Below, piece by piece: positions 9,036 through 18,964 of a stretch of 64,000 bases of DNA. Below the pieces are notes generated by a model that was not told where the DNA came from, made no database searches, and saw only the letters and a list, made by a program, of their open reading frames with translations. The translations under genes and the position numbers were made by a program. Location of the stretch: positions 80,094,795 through 80,158,794 of the forward strand of contig NW_024609835.1 of the NCBI RefSeq assembly GCF_016920785.2, written 5' to 3'. The first letter of the stretch is position 1, and each line of letters opens with the position of its first letter. Origin of the DNA: Ixodes scapularis (taxonomy: Eukaryota > Arthropoda > Arachnida > Ixodida > Ixodidae).

Positions 9036-10112
9036 CGGCCACTAGGAACTTTGTTTACTTTATTCTCCTGCGACACTATATGCTATTCCCTCTTCCGCTC
9101 TACCTTCATCTCTCCCTCTCTCTCTCTCTCTCATATATATCCCTGATATATATCCAGAACAAAAACATGTTCAAGCATTCCCTTTCTGCGTGGTAGTGTT
9201 CTGTGGCTAGCAAAAATCATTTCCTCGCTAAGCTCACGATTATGGCAAAATAGTTGCCGGAAACCGTAAACGACACTCGTCGCTAGTTCTGGCAAAATGG
9301 CCGATACAATCTTTTTTTCGCATTTCCCCGCTCGCTGTCAAGGACAAGGGGGTTCGCTTCAACCAGCAAAACATGGCCGCCGACGCCTGTTTACTGAGCA
9401 GTCATGCCTGTCGCCATCTCACTCGCTGGCGTCACGGGCGATAATATCAGGCACAAAGGGGCACACCAACCGGCAGCATTATCCCCAAATACTCGAGCCT
9501 CGCGTAAATACATAGAGTGTAAACGCTGTCGCCATGTTATCGTAGTAAGACCGCCCCCCCCCCCTCCCCCAACGGGAGACTGCAGTACGCGACGGCGTAC
9601 TAACACAACGGCGACGATATCGACATCGCGGGCTCCGACTTTTCCCATAGTTCTACTCCACGGGCATTTCTCGAAACGCTTGATATTGTGTACGCCCGCC
9701 TGGAAGGATTTCAGGCGCGTAGTTAAGATAAGGCGGTTCTCCGCGGCAAAAGAAAGCAATTTCACAAAAGCTTAAAAGCGGCGGCGACGCGTGTGCGGTG
9801 AACGCTTGTAGTTTTGGTGTAGACAGGGTGTGTGTGTTCTCGTTGTTGACACCAGCCGGCGATAAGGCACCTGCAGGCGGTAGCTCAGTACAGCAAGGGC
9901 TAATCCGAGTGACCATCAACGTAACCCTACCGCCAACCCCTCGCGAACCGGTCGCCGACATGGCTCAGGCTGTGTCATGATCCACGTGGTAGAAGCTCGG
10001 GTGCTTTCATATCAGCGCGTGGAGGGACGACAGTGCGATTCCGGAAAGTCTTTTTCGAAGGCCGCTGACCACAATTTTTTGTCTGGAGACTTTCCCTCTT
10101 TCTTCCCTTGAC
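9036..10112. other. TC microsatellite and CpG-rich DNA
   Basis: A (TC)n tract near 9113-9132 is followed from about 9230 by GC- and CpG-rich sequence with a C-run at 9547-9566. This could be the promoter and 5' part of the transposase-like gene starting after 10113, but no clear TATA box, exon or start codon could be fixed. Confidence 0.35.
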
Positions 10113-12290
10113 GTGGATCAAGCTTTGCCGACAGCCTCAGTTGTGACCTCTCTATTCAAATGTACGTTTGCAGTGAGTGAGCTCCTCAGCCTCGGACTTG
10201 TCACTTGTGCACCCAGTAGCTCTTTCACTTGGCAATTATATGCCATCAGTTGGGGTTTAATTTCTATTATTTATCTATACATTATGAAGACGTCCTGGAG
10301 CTCCGAACGAGTGTTTTGTGCAGATTACTTTTGCAAACACAAAAAAACTATACCAAAGCAGCGGAATTTTCGAAGTGTTGTCGAGTTGGTCCTAAACTCG
10401 TTGAAGCAAATTCTTCCGGCTGACTGTTCCACCAAAGTGAGTGCGACGGACTACCTGTGCTACCATTGCTTCATGCACATCACTAAGGAGATCTCGATGC
10501 GAAGCTCAGAGCAGTGCCCTGACATATTTGTGCCAGCTGAAGAAGAAATTGAAGATCTAAATCGCAGCATACTACCTACAGATGTGTCGCCGCTGAGACA
10601 ACCAAGCGTCGTAAGAAGTCGGGACAGGCCTGCCTATGTCAAAAGAAAGCACACAGAACTGGAGCAGGTTGCTGTCAAGAATATACGCTCAAGGCTACGT
10701 ATTGCGTACGACAGGGACGCACCATCGGGGTCGTCCGAACCAACATGCTCCACATGCACTGAGTGGGTGGACAACTTTCGGCAGGCCTTTGAAACCGCCA
10801 CCTCTCTCCGGGAACGTTGTCAACTGCTTACACTCCTGCCGTCAACACTGACGAAGAATGAGGTTCAAAAGATGATTCCACAGGCCTCAATGTACCTCAT
10901 CAGTAAATCCCGAAAACTCAAGGAAAAGCATGGCGTGTGGTATGAGCCGGATCCTTACACGAGGTGCAAGGTGAGCCCTGAGAACCTGTCTGCTGCCCTA
11001 GAGTACTTCACGAAAGATGAGCTACAATGTTCGCGCCAAAGTCCCAACCAGAAGGACGTCATCTCTGTCATGCTCAACGGAGAGAAAACGTTCGTGCCAA
11101 AGCGCTTCATGACACGCTCAATACGAGAGGCCTTCCGTATATACAAAGACAAGCATCCCGATTCCAGCGTTGGGCTAACGAAATTTTATTCGTTGCGCCC
11201 TAGATGGGTCCAATGTATTCCACAACAGGAAGTGTGCGTTTGTGCGCGCCGCGCCAATTATTATCTTTGTATTGCCGCTCTAGAGAACGTTACAGGCTCA
11301 ACATTCAACACTGGTGAAATGAACTCGGCATTTCTGTGCGACCCAGCAACAGAACTGTGCCTTCAAGGAGACTGGGATTACTGCCCAAAAGGCCAGTTTC
11401 TTACACTCCAGGAACTTGATATCCCGGAGGATGAAGAGATTGTGCTTGCAACATGGGAGTCTGGCGACCTTGTGAAAAAAACTTTGGAACCTGAGACTTT
11501 CCTAAAAGTCATCCAAGTGACGGTTGGAAGTTGGGTACTTCACAACCATATCCGGCAAACGCAAGGTAAAGCGATCTACGATGAAAAACAGTGCATGCAA
11601 CGCGGGAGCATTGTCTTTCATTTTGACTTTGCTGAAAACTGGACCATCGTGCTTCCTGACAAAGTGGAAGCATATGACTGGGAAAAAAAACAAGTTTAGA
11701 TATTTACATGTGTAGTGACGACAAGAAAATCTACAAACAGCTTTGCCATCATCAGTGAGGACCTGTGTCACGACGCCGCTCACGCTTGCTTGGCTCTAGA
11801 AAAAGTGAAGGAGTGGGTTCAAGACAACGTTGCGGTATACTCGTACGTGACGTACGTAAGTGACGGCGCCGCCAGTCATTTCAAGAATCGCTACCAGCTT
11901 CACCAATTTGCAAAGGACGATTGCCCACAAGCCCAGTGGTTATTTTCTGTATCTGGACATGGGAAAAATGCATGTGACGGAGTTGGCGGACTCGTGAAGC
12001 ACCAGGCCACGCTGAACAACCTGAGAGAACGTTCAGTAAGCGCAATTCAGACGGCCAGGACAATGGTGAGCGTTCTATCAAAGAAACTGAAAGGCGTGCA
12101 TCTTGTATATCTGGACGAAAATGAGGTTGTTCGGTATCGTGAACAAAAAAAAGAAGAGTGGCTGACGGTGCGCGCCTTCCCTGGCATTCAGTCTTGGCAC
12201 GCGTGGCGGCTCAGCAAGTCATCAACAGAAGGGACCTGTGACGTATATGTAGCACGGACAGTCGGATCTGCTTGGAAGCAACTTTATTAA
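10113..12290 (+). pseudogene. Transposase-like gene broken by one in-frame TAG
   Basis: One reading frame runs through the region with a single stop, TAG at 11697-11699; only five codons separate it from the next stretch, which stays in the same frame to TAA 12290. The N-terminal part has a possible Cys cluster (FCADYFC, YLCYHCF). The middle has SLRPRWVQCIP followed by VCVCARRANYYL. The C-terminal part has FDFAENW, then VSDGAASHFKNRY and SGHGKNACDGVGGLVK, motifs of a widespread animal family of RNase H-fold, transposon-derived proteins (sometimes labelled Cc8L18.2-like). The Asp in VSDGAA and the GHGK..DGVGG block are probably functional. The real start is unclear: the first ATG in frame encodes MKTSWSSERVF near 10285, and an upstream exon is possible. 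One stop in an otherwise open 725-codon frame implies recent inactivation, readthrough, or a sequencing error. Confidence 0.7.
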
Positions 12291-12517
12291 ATGGGTACAG
12301 CGAGGAAAACCTTAGCGTAAAGTGCCGAATTTGATTTCCCAAGGACTGCTCATTTTGAATGCAGGGACATCTTATTTATCACATTTTTCTTCACGGGGTA
12401 TTTAACCTACTGTTTTTGTTGGTGGTTACTAATAATTTTTATCTGATCACTATAAAAAAAATCCCAAAATGTTATCCTCGAGCAGGATAAAATATATCGG
12501 CTTGCCACGATTCATTC
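12291..12517. other. 3' flank of the transposase-like gene
   Basis: AT-rich sequence with no clear AATAAA and no recognisable element. Confidence 0.3.
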
Positions 12518-13135
12518 ACCCAGGTAGCACACCATGTCGGCCGATACTGGGATTACGTCGGCCAGTACCGGGAGCTGTACGGCGGATCCCGGCCAGGGAC
12601 GCCGGTAAGAAACCGATCCCGGCCGATATCGGGGACTCGTTGTCTAAACTGGCCAGCGCCAGCCGGAAAGTTCCCGATGCCGGCCGACATCGTTTTCTTG
12701 CTGTAGTCACCGGCCAGTCTAGCCGTGGAGTTTCCGGTGACTGGCCGATATCGTTTTCTTGCTGTAGTCGCTGGCCAGTCTAGCCATGGAGTTTCCGGTG
12801 ACTGGCCGACATCGTTTTCTTGCTGTAGTCACCGGCCAGCCTAGCCATGGAGTTTCCGGTGACTGGCCGATATCGTTTTCTTGCTGTAGTCACTGGCCAC
12901 TCTAGCCATAGAGTTTCCGGTGACTGGCCGACATCGTTTTCTTGCTGTAGTCAGCGGCCAGTCTAGCCGTGGAGTCTCCGCTGACTGGCCGACATCGTTT
13001 TCTCTCTGTAATCACCGGCCAGTTCAGCCACGGAGTTTTCGATGACTGACCGACATCGTTTTCTCGCTGCTTTCACAGGCCATTCGAGCCATGCAAGTTT
13101 TGATATGTAACCGACATGGCTTTTTCGCTGATATA
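12518..13135 (+). repeat. 61-bp tandem array with a CCAGGTAGCACA head
   Basis: The block starts CCCAGGTAGCACACC, passes through about 150 bp of GC-rich GGCCGATACTGGG-type sequence, and then becomes a tandem array. The anchor GACATCG/GATATCG falls at 12686, 12747, 12808, 12869, 12930, 12991, 13052 and 13113, exactly 61 bp apart. Each unit contains an internal inverted pair (GTCACCGGCCAGTC and CCGGTGACTGGCC), so each can form a hairpin. The last two units are more diverged. A related head and GC-rich section lie in reverse orientation at 24600-24820. Confidence 0.88.
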
Positions 13136-13384
13136 GAAACTATATGATGGTTACAAATGACCGTTAGGTTGGACATGTCTTCAATATGCTAAAAGGTGAC
13201 ACCTAATATTATCCTTGGCCTAGTATTAACGCCGCATCATCCTTGAACCAGTTAACAAAGGCTTATTTCAGTTTTGTTAAAAAAGACGGGATCAAACATG
13301 GCTGTGGAATGAAAATTCAATTTGGTTTACATCTATTAATTTTTTAGAGAGCAGCTCTTAGACGCCCGTTTCCGGCTTGAGCGG

Positions 13385-13935
13385 CATCGCCGTCGCAGTC
13401 GCCGTCGGCGTAACCGCGCGTTGCATTATGGGAAACGTCCCATAATGCAACGCGCGGGTCTCACTCATGACCCGCGCATTGCATTATGGGGCCTTTCCCA
13501 TAATGACGGCGTGTGCGCGTTGCATTATGGGAAGCGTCCCATGGTGCAACGCGCGGTCGGCGACGGCGACGCCAACATCGCCGTCGGCGTAACCGCGCGT
13601 TGCGTTATGGGAAACGTCCCATAATGCAACGCGCAGTCTCATTTGTGACCCGCGCATTGCATTATGGGAAGCGTCTCATGATGCAACGCGCGGGTCAGCG
13701 ACGCCAACGTCGCCGTCGGCGTAACCACGCGTTGAGTTATGGGAAACGTCGTATAATGCAATGTGCAGTCTCATTCGTGACCCGCGCATTGCATTATGGG
13801 ACGTTTCCTATAATGACATCACAATTGACGTCACATGTGACGTCACAAGGGTCCCGCACGTTGCATTATGGAAAAAGTCCAATGATGCAACGCGCGGGTC
13901 ACTCGTGACCTGCGCGTTGCATCGTGGCGGCGAAA
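13385..13935. repeat. Cluster of GTTGCATTATGGGA palindromes
   Basis: The motif GTTGCATTATGGGA and its reverse complement face each other repeatedly around short centres (for example GTTGCATTATGGG at 13420 and CCCATAATGCAAC at 13438). Five or more such pairs are separated by GACCCGCGCATT or by GGCGACGCCAACATCGCCGTCGG spacers. Larger units beginning GTCGGCGTAACC recur at about 13404, 13583 and 13715, so spacing is irregular. No coding content; the open frames here are by-products of the repetition. Confidence 0.85.
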
Positions 13936-14360
13936 CTTGCTTTCGATGAGTTGGGCATTTTTACTGCGGCACTGCGCTTCCGTAGAAATTTCCACATGTT
14001 CTCAACGGCAAGTCTCAGGGCTTACACAGGGTTTTAAAGAGCTTCTTCGACGATTGACTACGAACGAGTAGAAAACGTGTCTTCAGCATGTTGCCGCCAG
14101 CCTCCGAAACGCTCCAAAAACGCGATTTTTCAACATGCAAAATTGCCGATCGGTGGCTTCACTCTCGTGCTGCAGCTGCAGCGACCAAGCGGGGATGCGC
14201 GATCCAGCCCTTTGCCCAGGCAGATGCCGAGCGCTCCGCGCAAGCGGTCGTTCAGCGGTCGGCCTCAGTAAGCGATCCACCCAGTTGCACGCGCTGCGAC
14301 CACTTTCATAGCGTCTGCCCTCGCTTTTTAACAGTTTCGGTTCCCATTGCTATTTTGCTG

Positions 14361-14394
14361 AAAGCATGAAGTTCTGATCGGAACTTCATGCTTT
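14361..14394. repeat. Short perfect hairpin
   Basis: Arms AAAGCATGAAGTTC and GAACTTCATGCTTT are exact complements around a 6-base centre. No flanking element is recognised. Confidence 0.75.
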
Positions 14395-14477
14395 GATAGA
14401 ATGTCCTGCCGTCGTGGCGCTGTACGTTTTGCAAAGGGGCTGTTAAGCAATACCAAACACGCATGCCGTAAAGCGAC

Positions 14478-15010
14478 CGTCATCTCCGCAGGCGAGTTCC
14501 ATCTGAGGGGAATTTGTCGTATTGTCTTCTAGCAAACGACATACCTAGCTCTTCATCCGAACAGGTGTGCACAACGTCTTCGACGTAACGCCATATCTTG
14601 GGCCTCTTCGCTGGCAAGGCGAATGAGTCGGCAAAGACTTCGCCGAGAACCGCTGCCTCGTCGTCACTCGAGCTGGAGCTAAGCTGGTATCTTCGTCGCT
14701 GTCGCTGATTTCGCTGCTACTGCGTTTTATTAGACGATGTCAGCGCCGCAGTATGCTCGGGCCAGTCGGTCATGACAAGAGGAGCGAAAGCAAGCACAGC
14801 AAGAGAGCCCACCCAGCAATCGAAACAAAAAAACAGCGAAACTCCTTCATTTCCCCGCGGCAACGTTGATAACGAAACTGAAATGTTGCGAGTGACTATA
14901 GATCGTACTCCCCCGAAAAAGGCTGCGCGGAGAACTACTCCGGGTCCGAGCGGTCTGTCCGAGGAAGACACAGTTTGTTCGGCACATTCGTTTTTTACAT
15001 TATTCTGCAT
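14478..15010 (-). pseudogene. Possible Harbinger-type transposase N-terminal fragment
   Basis: On the minus strand a frame with one TAG reads an acidic Ser/Asp stretch (LSSSSSDDEAA), then KRPKIWRYVEDVVHTCSDEE and MSFARRQYDKF. This resembles the N-terminal region of HARBI1-like transposases, where a YVE(x)VVP-like motif and D(D/E)EF precede the first helical domain. The frame then ends (about 14478) without a catalytic domain. The resemblance is by eye and weak, and no target duplication was found. Confidence 0.35.
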
Positions 15011-16137
15011 GATCGTAATCGAAACATCACGTGCACCCTATATTCAACCAGAAAGGGTCACTACTTCCATAAACCCCTGCGTGCAACACGGCGCGCGTTG
15101 CTCTTTGGGAACAAGTTGGCCAGGGAGGAGAGTGGCATGGTTTCGGTTTCGATCGGCAGCGTGGACTATTAACGGCCGTGATCTCACGTTTTTTGGTCTC
15201 GAGAGCATCATTTTTGGTCTCTAAACTAACCTAAATGGCCAGACCTCGAATCTATAGCACAAGCCCGAGACGTATAGCTTGCCTTCACACATGCTTGTAG
15301 TATTTTTATACTCTATCGAGCCTTTCTGTTTGCGTTTCGAGATATACGTGAACGAGCCAGTGCTGGGAATCTCGACGCTGCGTAGCTCGGGTATCTTGCT
15401 TGTGTACGAGTCAACAAGCTGTAACGACCAATAAGTTTGCATACATCGAGCTCGCACCTTTACAGCTGGTCAGGAAGTTTGTTTGTTTTATGCGTCCATA
15501 GACGAAATAATATTTTTTGCACCTACTGTTTTTCTTAATACGCCTGAGTACGTGAGGTAAAACTTGGAGGCACCATTGAAAAGCTCAATTTGAACACACA
15601 TCTTATCTCTTATCTGTACTGACTGCACGAAGCTAAGTCCCCACCCGCTTGCATTCCGCTAATATTCAACATCGCGTATGCACATAAATTTTTTCTGCAA
15701 TCATATAGGCACATTCCCCCACGCAAACCGTTTTAAGAAAGCAAAAGTCGAGCAATTGTGTGAAGAACGTCGCACCGTTCGCCGGAAGTGCGTCGGACGG
15801 GCGTGAACCTCTATGCGGTGTGCCAAAGGAACGAAATTATTCAAAGCGCATTTGACGGTTGGTAATGGCCGTAATATTTATGTGTTTGCTTTCTTCCTGA
15901 CTGAGTATGCCGAGATAATTTCAGACACACCGTTTAGACACAAATCTTGGGTGTCAGTAAAAGCTCGTCCAAAAAGGCTTAGCGGAGAGTAGGAGACGCT
16001 TGTTAGAGCCTCCGTCGTAGCTAGCCGACCTCAGCGTTTGCGAAGACCTAATCTCCTATCAGCGTAAAATTTGAGTGGGCGATATATGATGACACGAGGA
16101 AGACACCATAGTAATTTGTGTGCAGGGAAATTGCCCC
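15011..16137. other. Unassigned DNA
   Basis: No protein-like frame, repeat array or long inverted repeat was recognised in this stretch. Confidence 0.4.
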
Positions 16138-16140
16138 AGT

Positions 16141-16312
16141 TTTCGTTTTGTCAACCATTTCGTCGTTTACCCTGAGACTGGGTTTTTTTTTTTGAAGTGC
16201 AGAAGTAACAGAAAAAAACAGACAGGTCTCAGGGTAAACGACGAAATGGTTGACAAAACGAAAACTTCCACCAGCTAGCCTGTACTTTGACTCTTTTCTC
16301 GTTTCGTTTTGT
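16141..16312 (+). mobile_element. Hairpin retroposon, copy A
   Basis: A 150-bp insertion (16152-16301) between direct repeats TTTCGTTTTGT (16141-16151, 16302-16312). Two perfect 41-bp arms (16138-16178 and 16226-16266) face each other across a 47-base centre. The end carries the tag ACCAGCTAGCCTGTACTTTGA followed by CTCTTTT, shared with copies B (45.8 kb) and C (59.3 kb). CTGAGACTGGG at the inner end of the left arm is also shared. Here the arms extend 14 bases through the target duplication into the flank, so the right arm includes an inverted copy of the target. No coding frame. Confidence 0.8.
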
Positions 16313-16850
16313 ATCGTTCGAGAATGAATGTATTGTACGTTCGTGAAAAGTCAGATCATCGAAAACTCAAGCGGCGCATTCGGTCACGGCGTGATAGCAT
16401 GAAAGGAAGCTGCTCAATCGAAACCGAAACTGAGTGGCCAACTAGTTCCCAGAGGGCACTTCGTCGAAGCGTCGTGTACTTCTTTGTGCCCCCGTTTTTT
16501 TGTTTTTTTTTTTGTTTCTTTTTATAGAGTAGCACAGTAGCACAATTATATATTTCCGACTTCGTGTTGAGACTAGAACAGACCTCATCCAGCATCGAGC
16601 CAGCTGTTGATAGACTTTGCTAGAAAGCCGATCCAGCATCCAATCCAAAGCCGGACAAGGTGAGCAAACACAAATGGCGAGCGGGACGTTGGCGTGGTTC
16701 GCGGCATGGTTCAGGTACGGTGGCTCCAGGGTTGAAAAATTGTATGTGACCGTGGTGGCGAGTGAAAGCGCTGCATGTAAATCTATGCGGGGCAGAAGTC
16801 GCTCGAAGTTACCGCCTGTGCTTTGATTTTGATGTTCGTGTTCTGTCGGT
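16313..16850. other. Unassigned DNA
   Basis: No supported gene. Several short frames are open but lack any family signature. Confidence 0.35.
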
Positions 16851-17660
16851 TTCGTCGTATGTAGGCCTAGTGAACCAACTTCCGCTCAACAACGCTTGCT
16901 GGTGGTTGACTCGACGGTGTTGACGGCCTTTCGCCGTATCCCGACGATCGTTTCGTCGTGATGTCCCGCAAGACGGAGTAGCCGTCAAGTAAGAGAAAGT
17001 ACGAGCAGCAGGAAAGGGATGCGACCGCGTATTATTTCGTAGTGGCGAGCGGCGGCACTTTTCTGTTTACGTTCGCGCACGTTTTTGCATCGGCTTCTGC
17101 CCGTTCGTAGTGTAGATGCCCTTTGCCTTTCGTTGCATCGCGCTGTTTCCACGCTTCGAGCGCACCTTCGGTACTCCCGGCCGAGTATGGACGAATGTCG
17201 CGAGACGGCGATCGTTCGGCGGCGGCCTCCGTGTGTTGTAAGCGTTGAAGTGAAATTAAGAGGGAGGGGGGGGGGGGGGGGAATAGAGTCAATCGTGTAC
17301 GCGCGCTAGGCGCATTTGTCACTGACTTGGGGTGGGGTGAGGGGAGAAAAGTGGGGGAGAAGATAGAAGTAAGAGTCGGGCGTCAGGAGCGTCGTCTCAC
17401 CGTCCCGCTCGCTCGTCATCCCATCGTCGCGCTTAATCCGTGAGTGAGTGTGTGTGTTGGGGGGGGGGGGGGGGGGGGGGGGGATTTAGCACTGGTGGCT
17501 GGCACCGCGCGGTGTCCGGTGATCAAGGCGGTCTCCGGGGGCGACCCCGCCGTGTTGTTGGAGGCATGCTAGCTCGCCGAGACGCTGCTGGCGGGGCATC
17601 GGGTTGTGCCGTCCGCGAGACGCTTGTCCGTTATTTTATTTATCCTTGCATCAGGTTTTA
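16851..17660. other. CpG-rich region with long G runs
   Basis: GC- and CpG-rich sequence with G runs of 16 (17266-17281) and 25 (17459-17483) on the same strand. It lies upstream of the plus-strand DUF4806 remnant and could have been its promoter region; no TATA box or transcript start could be identified. Confidence 0.4.
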
Positions 17661-18266
17661 GATTATGACGGTAAATTTGCATTGTTTGCCATACTTCGCA
17701 AAGTCGTAACAATTTTTCTACAGGTGACTCCTAGAGCCGCTCGTCAAATTTTGCGGCACGCAATACAACTTTTTTTTTCTTTTTTCGACACTTTTTTTTT
17801 TTTATTATAACTTAGCGATATATCGAAACTTTCTGCTCGTAGCGCAATCGCACCAATGCTGAAAAATTCCGCACGTACTGGCTAACCGTCATCATCATAA
17901 GCTCGACTCGTTTTTCCGAGTTCACATCAAACAAAACTAGGTTCCTTCTATGAAAATACGGTGTACCGTTAAATACCGGGCAAGCGCGCACTTAAACTTT
18001 GGAAATAATCGCAAAAAAATGGGGGATAGGTGCTTGTCCAGTCGTCAATTTTTGCATATAAATGTACTGTGCGTATTTTCTCAGATCTCACAAATTTGGT
18101 AATGGGCGCTTAATGTGGAATGGGCGGATGCACGGTATTCTACGGTACGTCCAGGCAGTTAGCGGCATCCTACGCCTTGGTAAGCACAACCGCGCGTTGT
18201 GAAGTCCACCACCGGCGTGGCACAGGGCCCCGTCCTTACCTAGCATGTCGTCATATGCAAGGAATG
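17661..18266. other. Unassigned DNA with poly-T tracts
   Basis: AT-rich, with poly-T runs near 17769-17803. Nothing recognised. Confidence 0.35.
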
Positions 18267-18441
18267 TATACTCCGTTCGCCCCTAAGCTGAGACTAGAAT
18301 CTCCGCCTTCAGTGCGAGCTTGCTGGCTTCTGCAGTGCTTTGGTTGCGCGTGCCTGCGTGATCGCACTTGTTTTAGCAAGGGCAGAAAGCTTGCGTTGAA
18401 GGCGGAGCTTCTAGTCTCAGCTTAAAAATGAATGGAGTATA
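18267..18441. mobile_element. Stowaway-like MITE (Tc1/mariner type)
   Basis: A 171-bp element (18269-18439) between TA duplications. The ends are inverted: TACTCCGTTC at the left and GAATGGAGTA at the right, followed inward by CTAAGCTGAGACTAGAA and its complement, and by CTCCGCCTTCA. TA duplication with TACTCC ends is typical of Stowaway-like mariner derivatives. Confidence 0.8.
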
Positions 18442-18773
18442 GTCGAAACGCCATTGCCATTGCTTGAAAAACTGGATGTAAATAAGCTAATTGCACGAAA
18501 CCGCGGTATCACGAAACCGTTGCAAGTAAAAAGCTACAAAGCATGGTGTAAACAGACCTTTACGCGAAATGAGCACCGTTTTTCTCTTTTACTGCTACTT
18601 TTATTACTTGGCGTATACCGGAATGCGACGCCGTCGTGTTTCAATGTGGCCGTGCATGGGGATATAGCAATGGAGTTATTATAATATATGCTAAAGGTTG
18701 CGAAGACCTGACAGTGTGAAGTTACTTGAATGAACATCATGTCTGACCACGCCTTTTATTCTAGTGAGGAGGA

Positions 18774-18964
18774 GTACAGTTCATCGAAGAGAATGACGAA
18801 ATAACGGTGGCGTCCGTCCCTTTGTTGTGGTTCGACTTGAGTATGAAACAACGGCAGGTGGCCAAGCAAAATGCCTGGGGCGGACATCTTGTCTCGTGTG
18901 CGACCGGGCCAAGCACCCGACTCTGACTGGCCTTCGTTCAGAGCATCAAGTTTGCAGAAATACA
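18774..18964 (+). pseudogene. DUF4806 remnant: N-terminal module exon
   Basis: The block reads VQFIEENDEITVASVPLLW, matching the usual family opening (a V-x-F strand then a V-x-x-x-W pattern). After about 18850 the matching frame shifts by one base and continues NGRWPSKMPGADI and DSDWPSFRASSLQKYS, which fits the W-P and W-x-x-(Y/F) motifs later in the same module. The donor GTAAGT follows at 18965. The frame switch is a one-base insertion relative to the expected frame. Confidence 0.55.

Noticed and set aside
9391..9775. 124- and 123-codon frames on both strands
   Set aside because: Both are open only because the DNA is GC-rich; they include homopolymer Pro/Gly runs and show no domain.
10113..10115. 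GTG as start of the transposase-like gene
   Set aside because: Eukaryotic genes start at ATG; the true start is either the later ATG near 10285 or in an upstream exon.
13385..13935. CRISPR-like array
   Set aside because: Repeats are palindromic, contiguous and irregularly spaced, the sequence is eukaryotic, and there are no unique spacers of constant length.
12469..13940. Several 60-130 codon frames in the satellite and palindrome arrays
   Set aside because: They are produced by the repeat periods and carry repetitive peptides such as HYGKRP.
18765..18964. Alternative reading of the N-terminal exon as a new gene starting at ATG 18739
   Set aside because: That frame (MSDHAFYSSEEEYSS) stops after 21 codons, and the DUF4806-like frames explain the block better.
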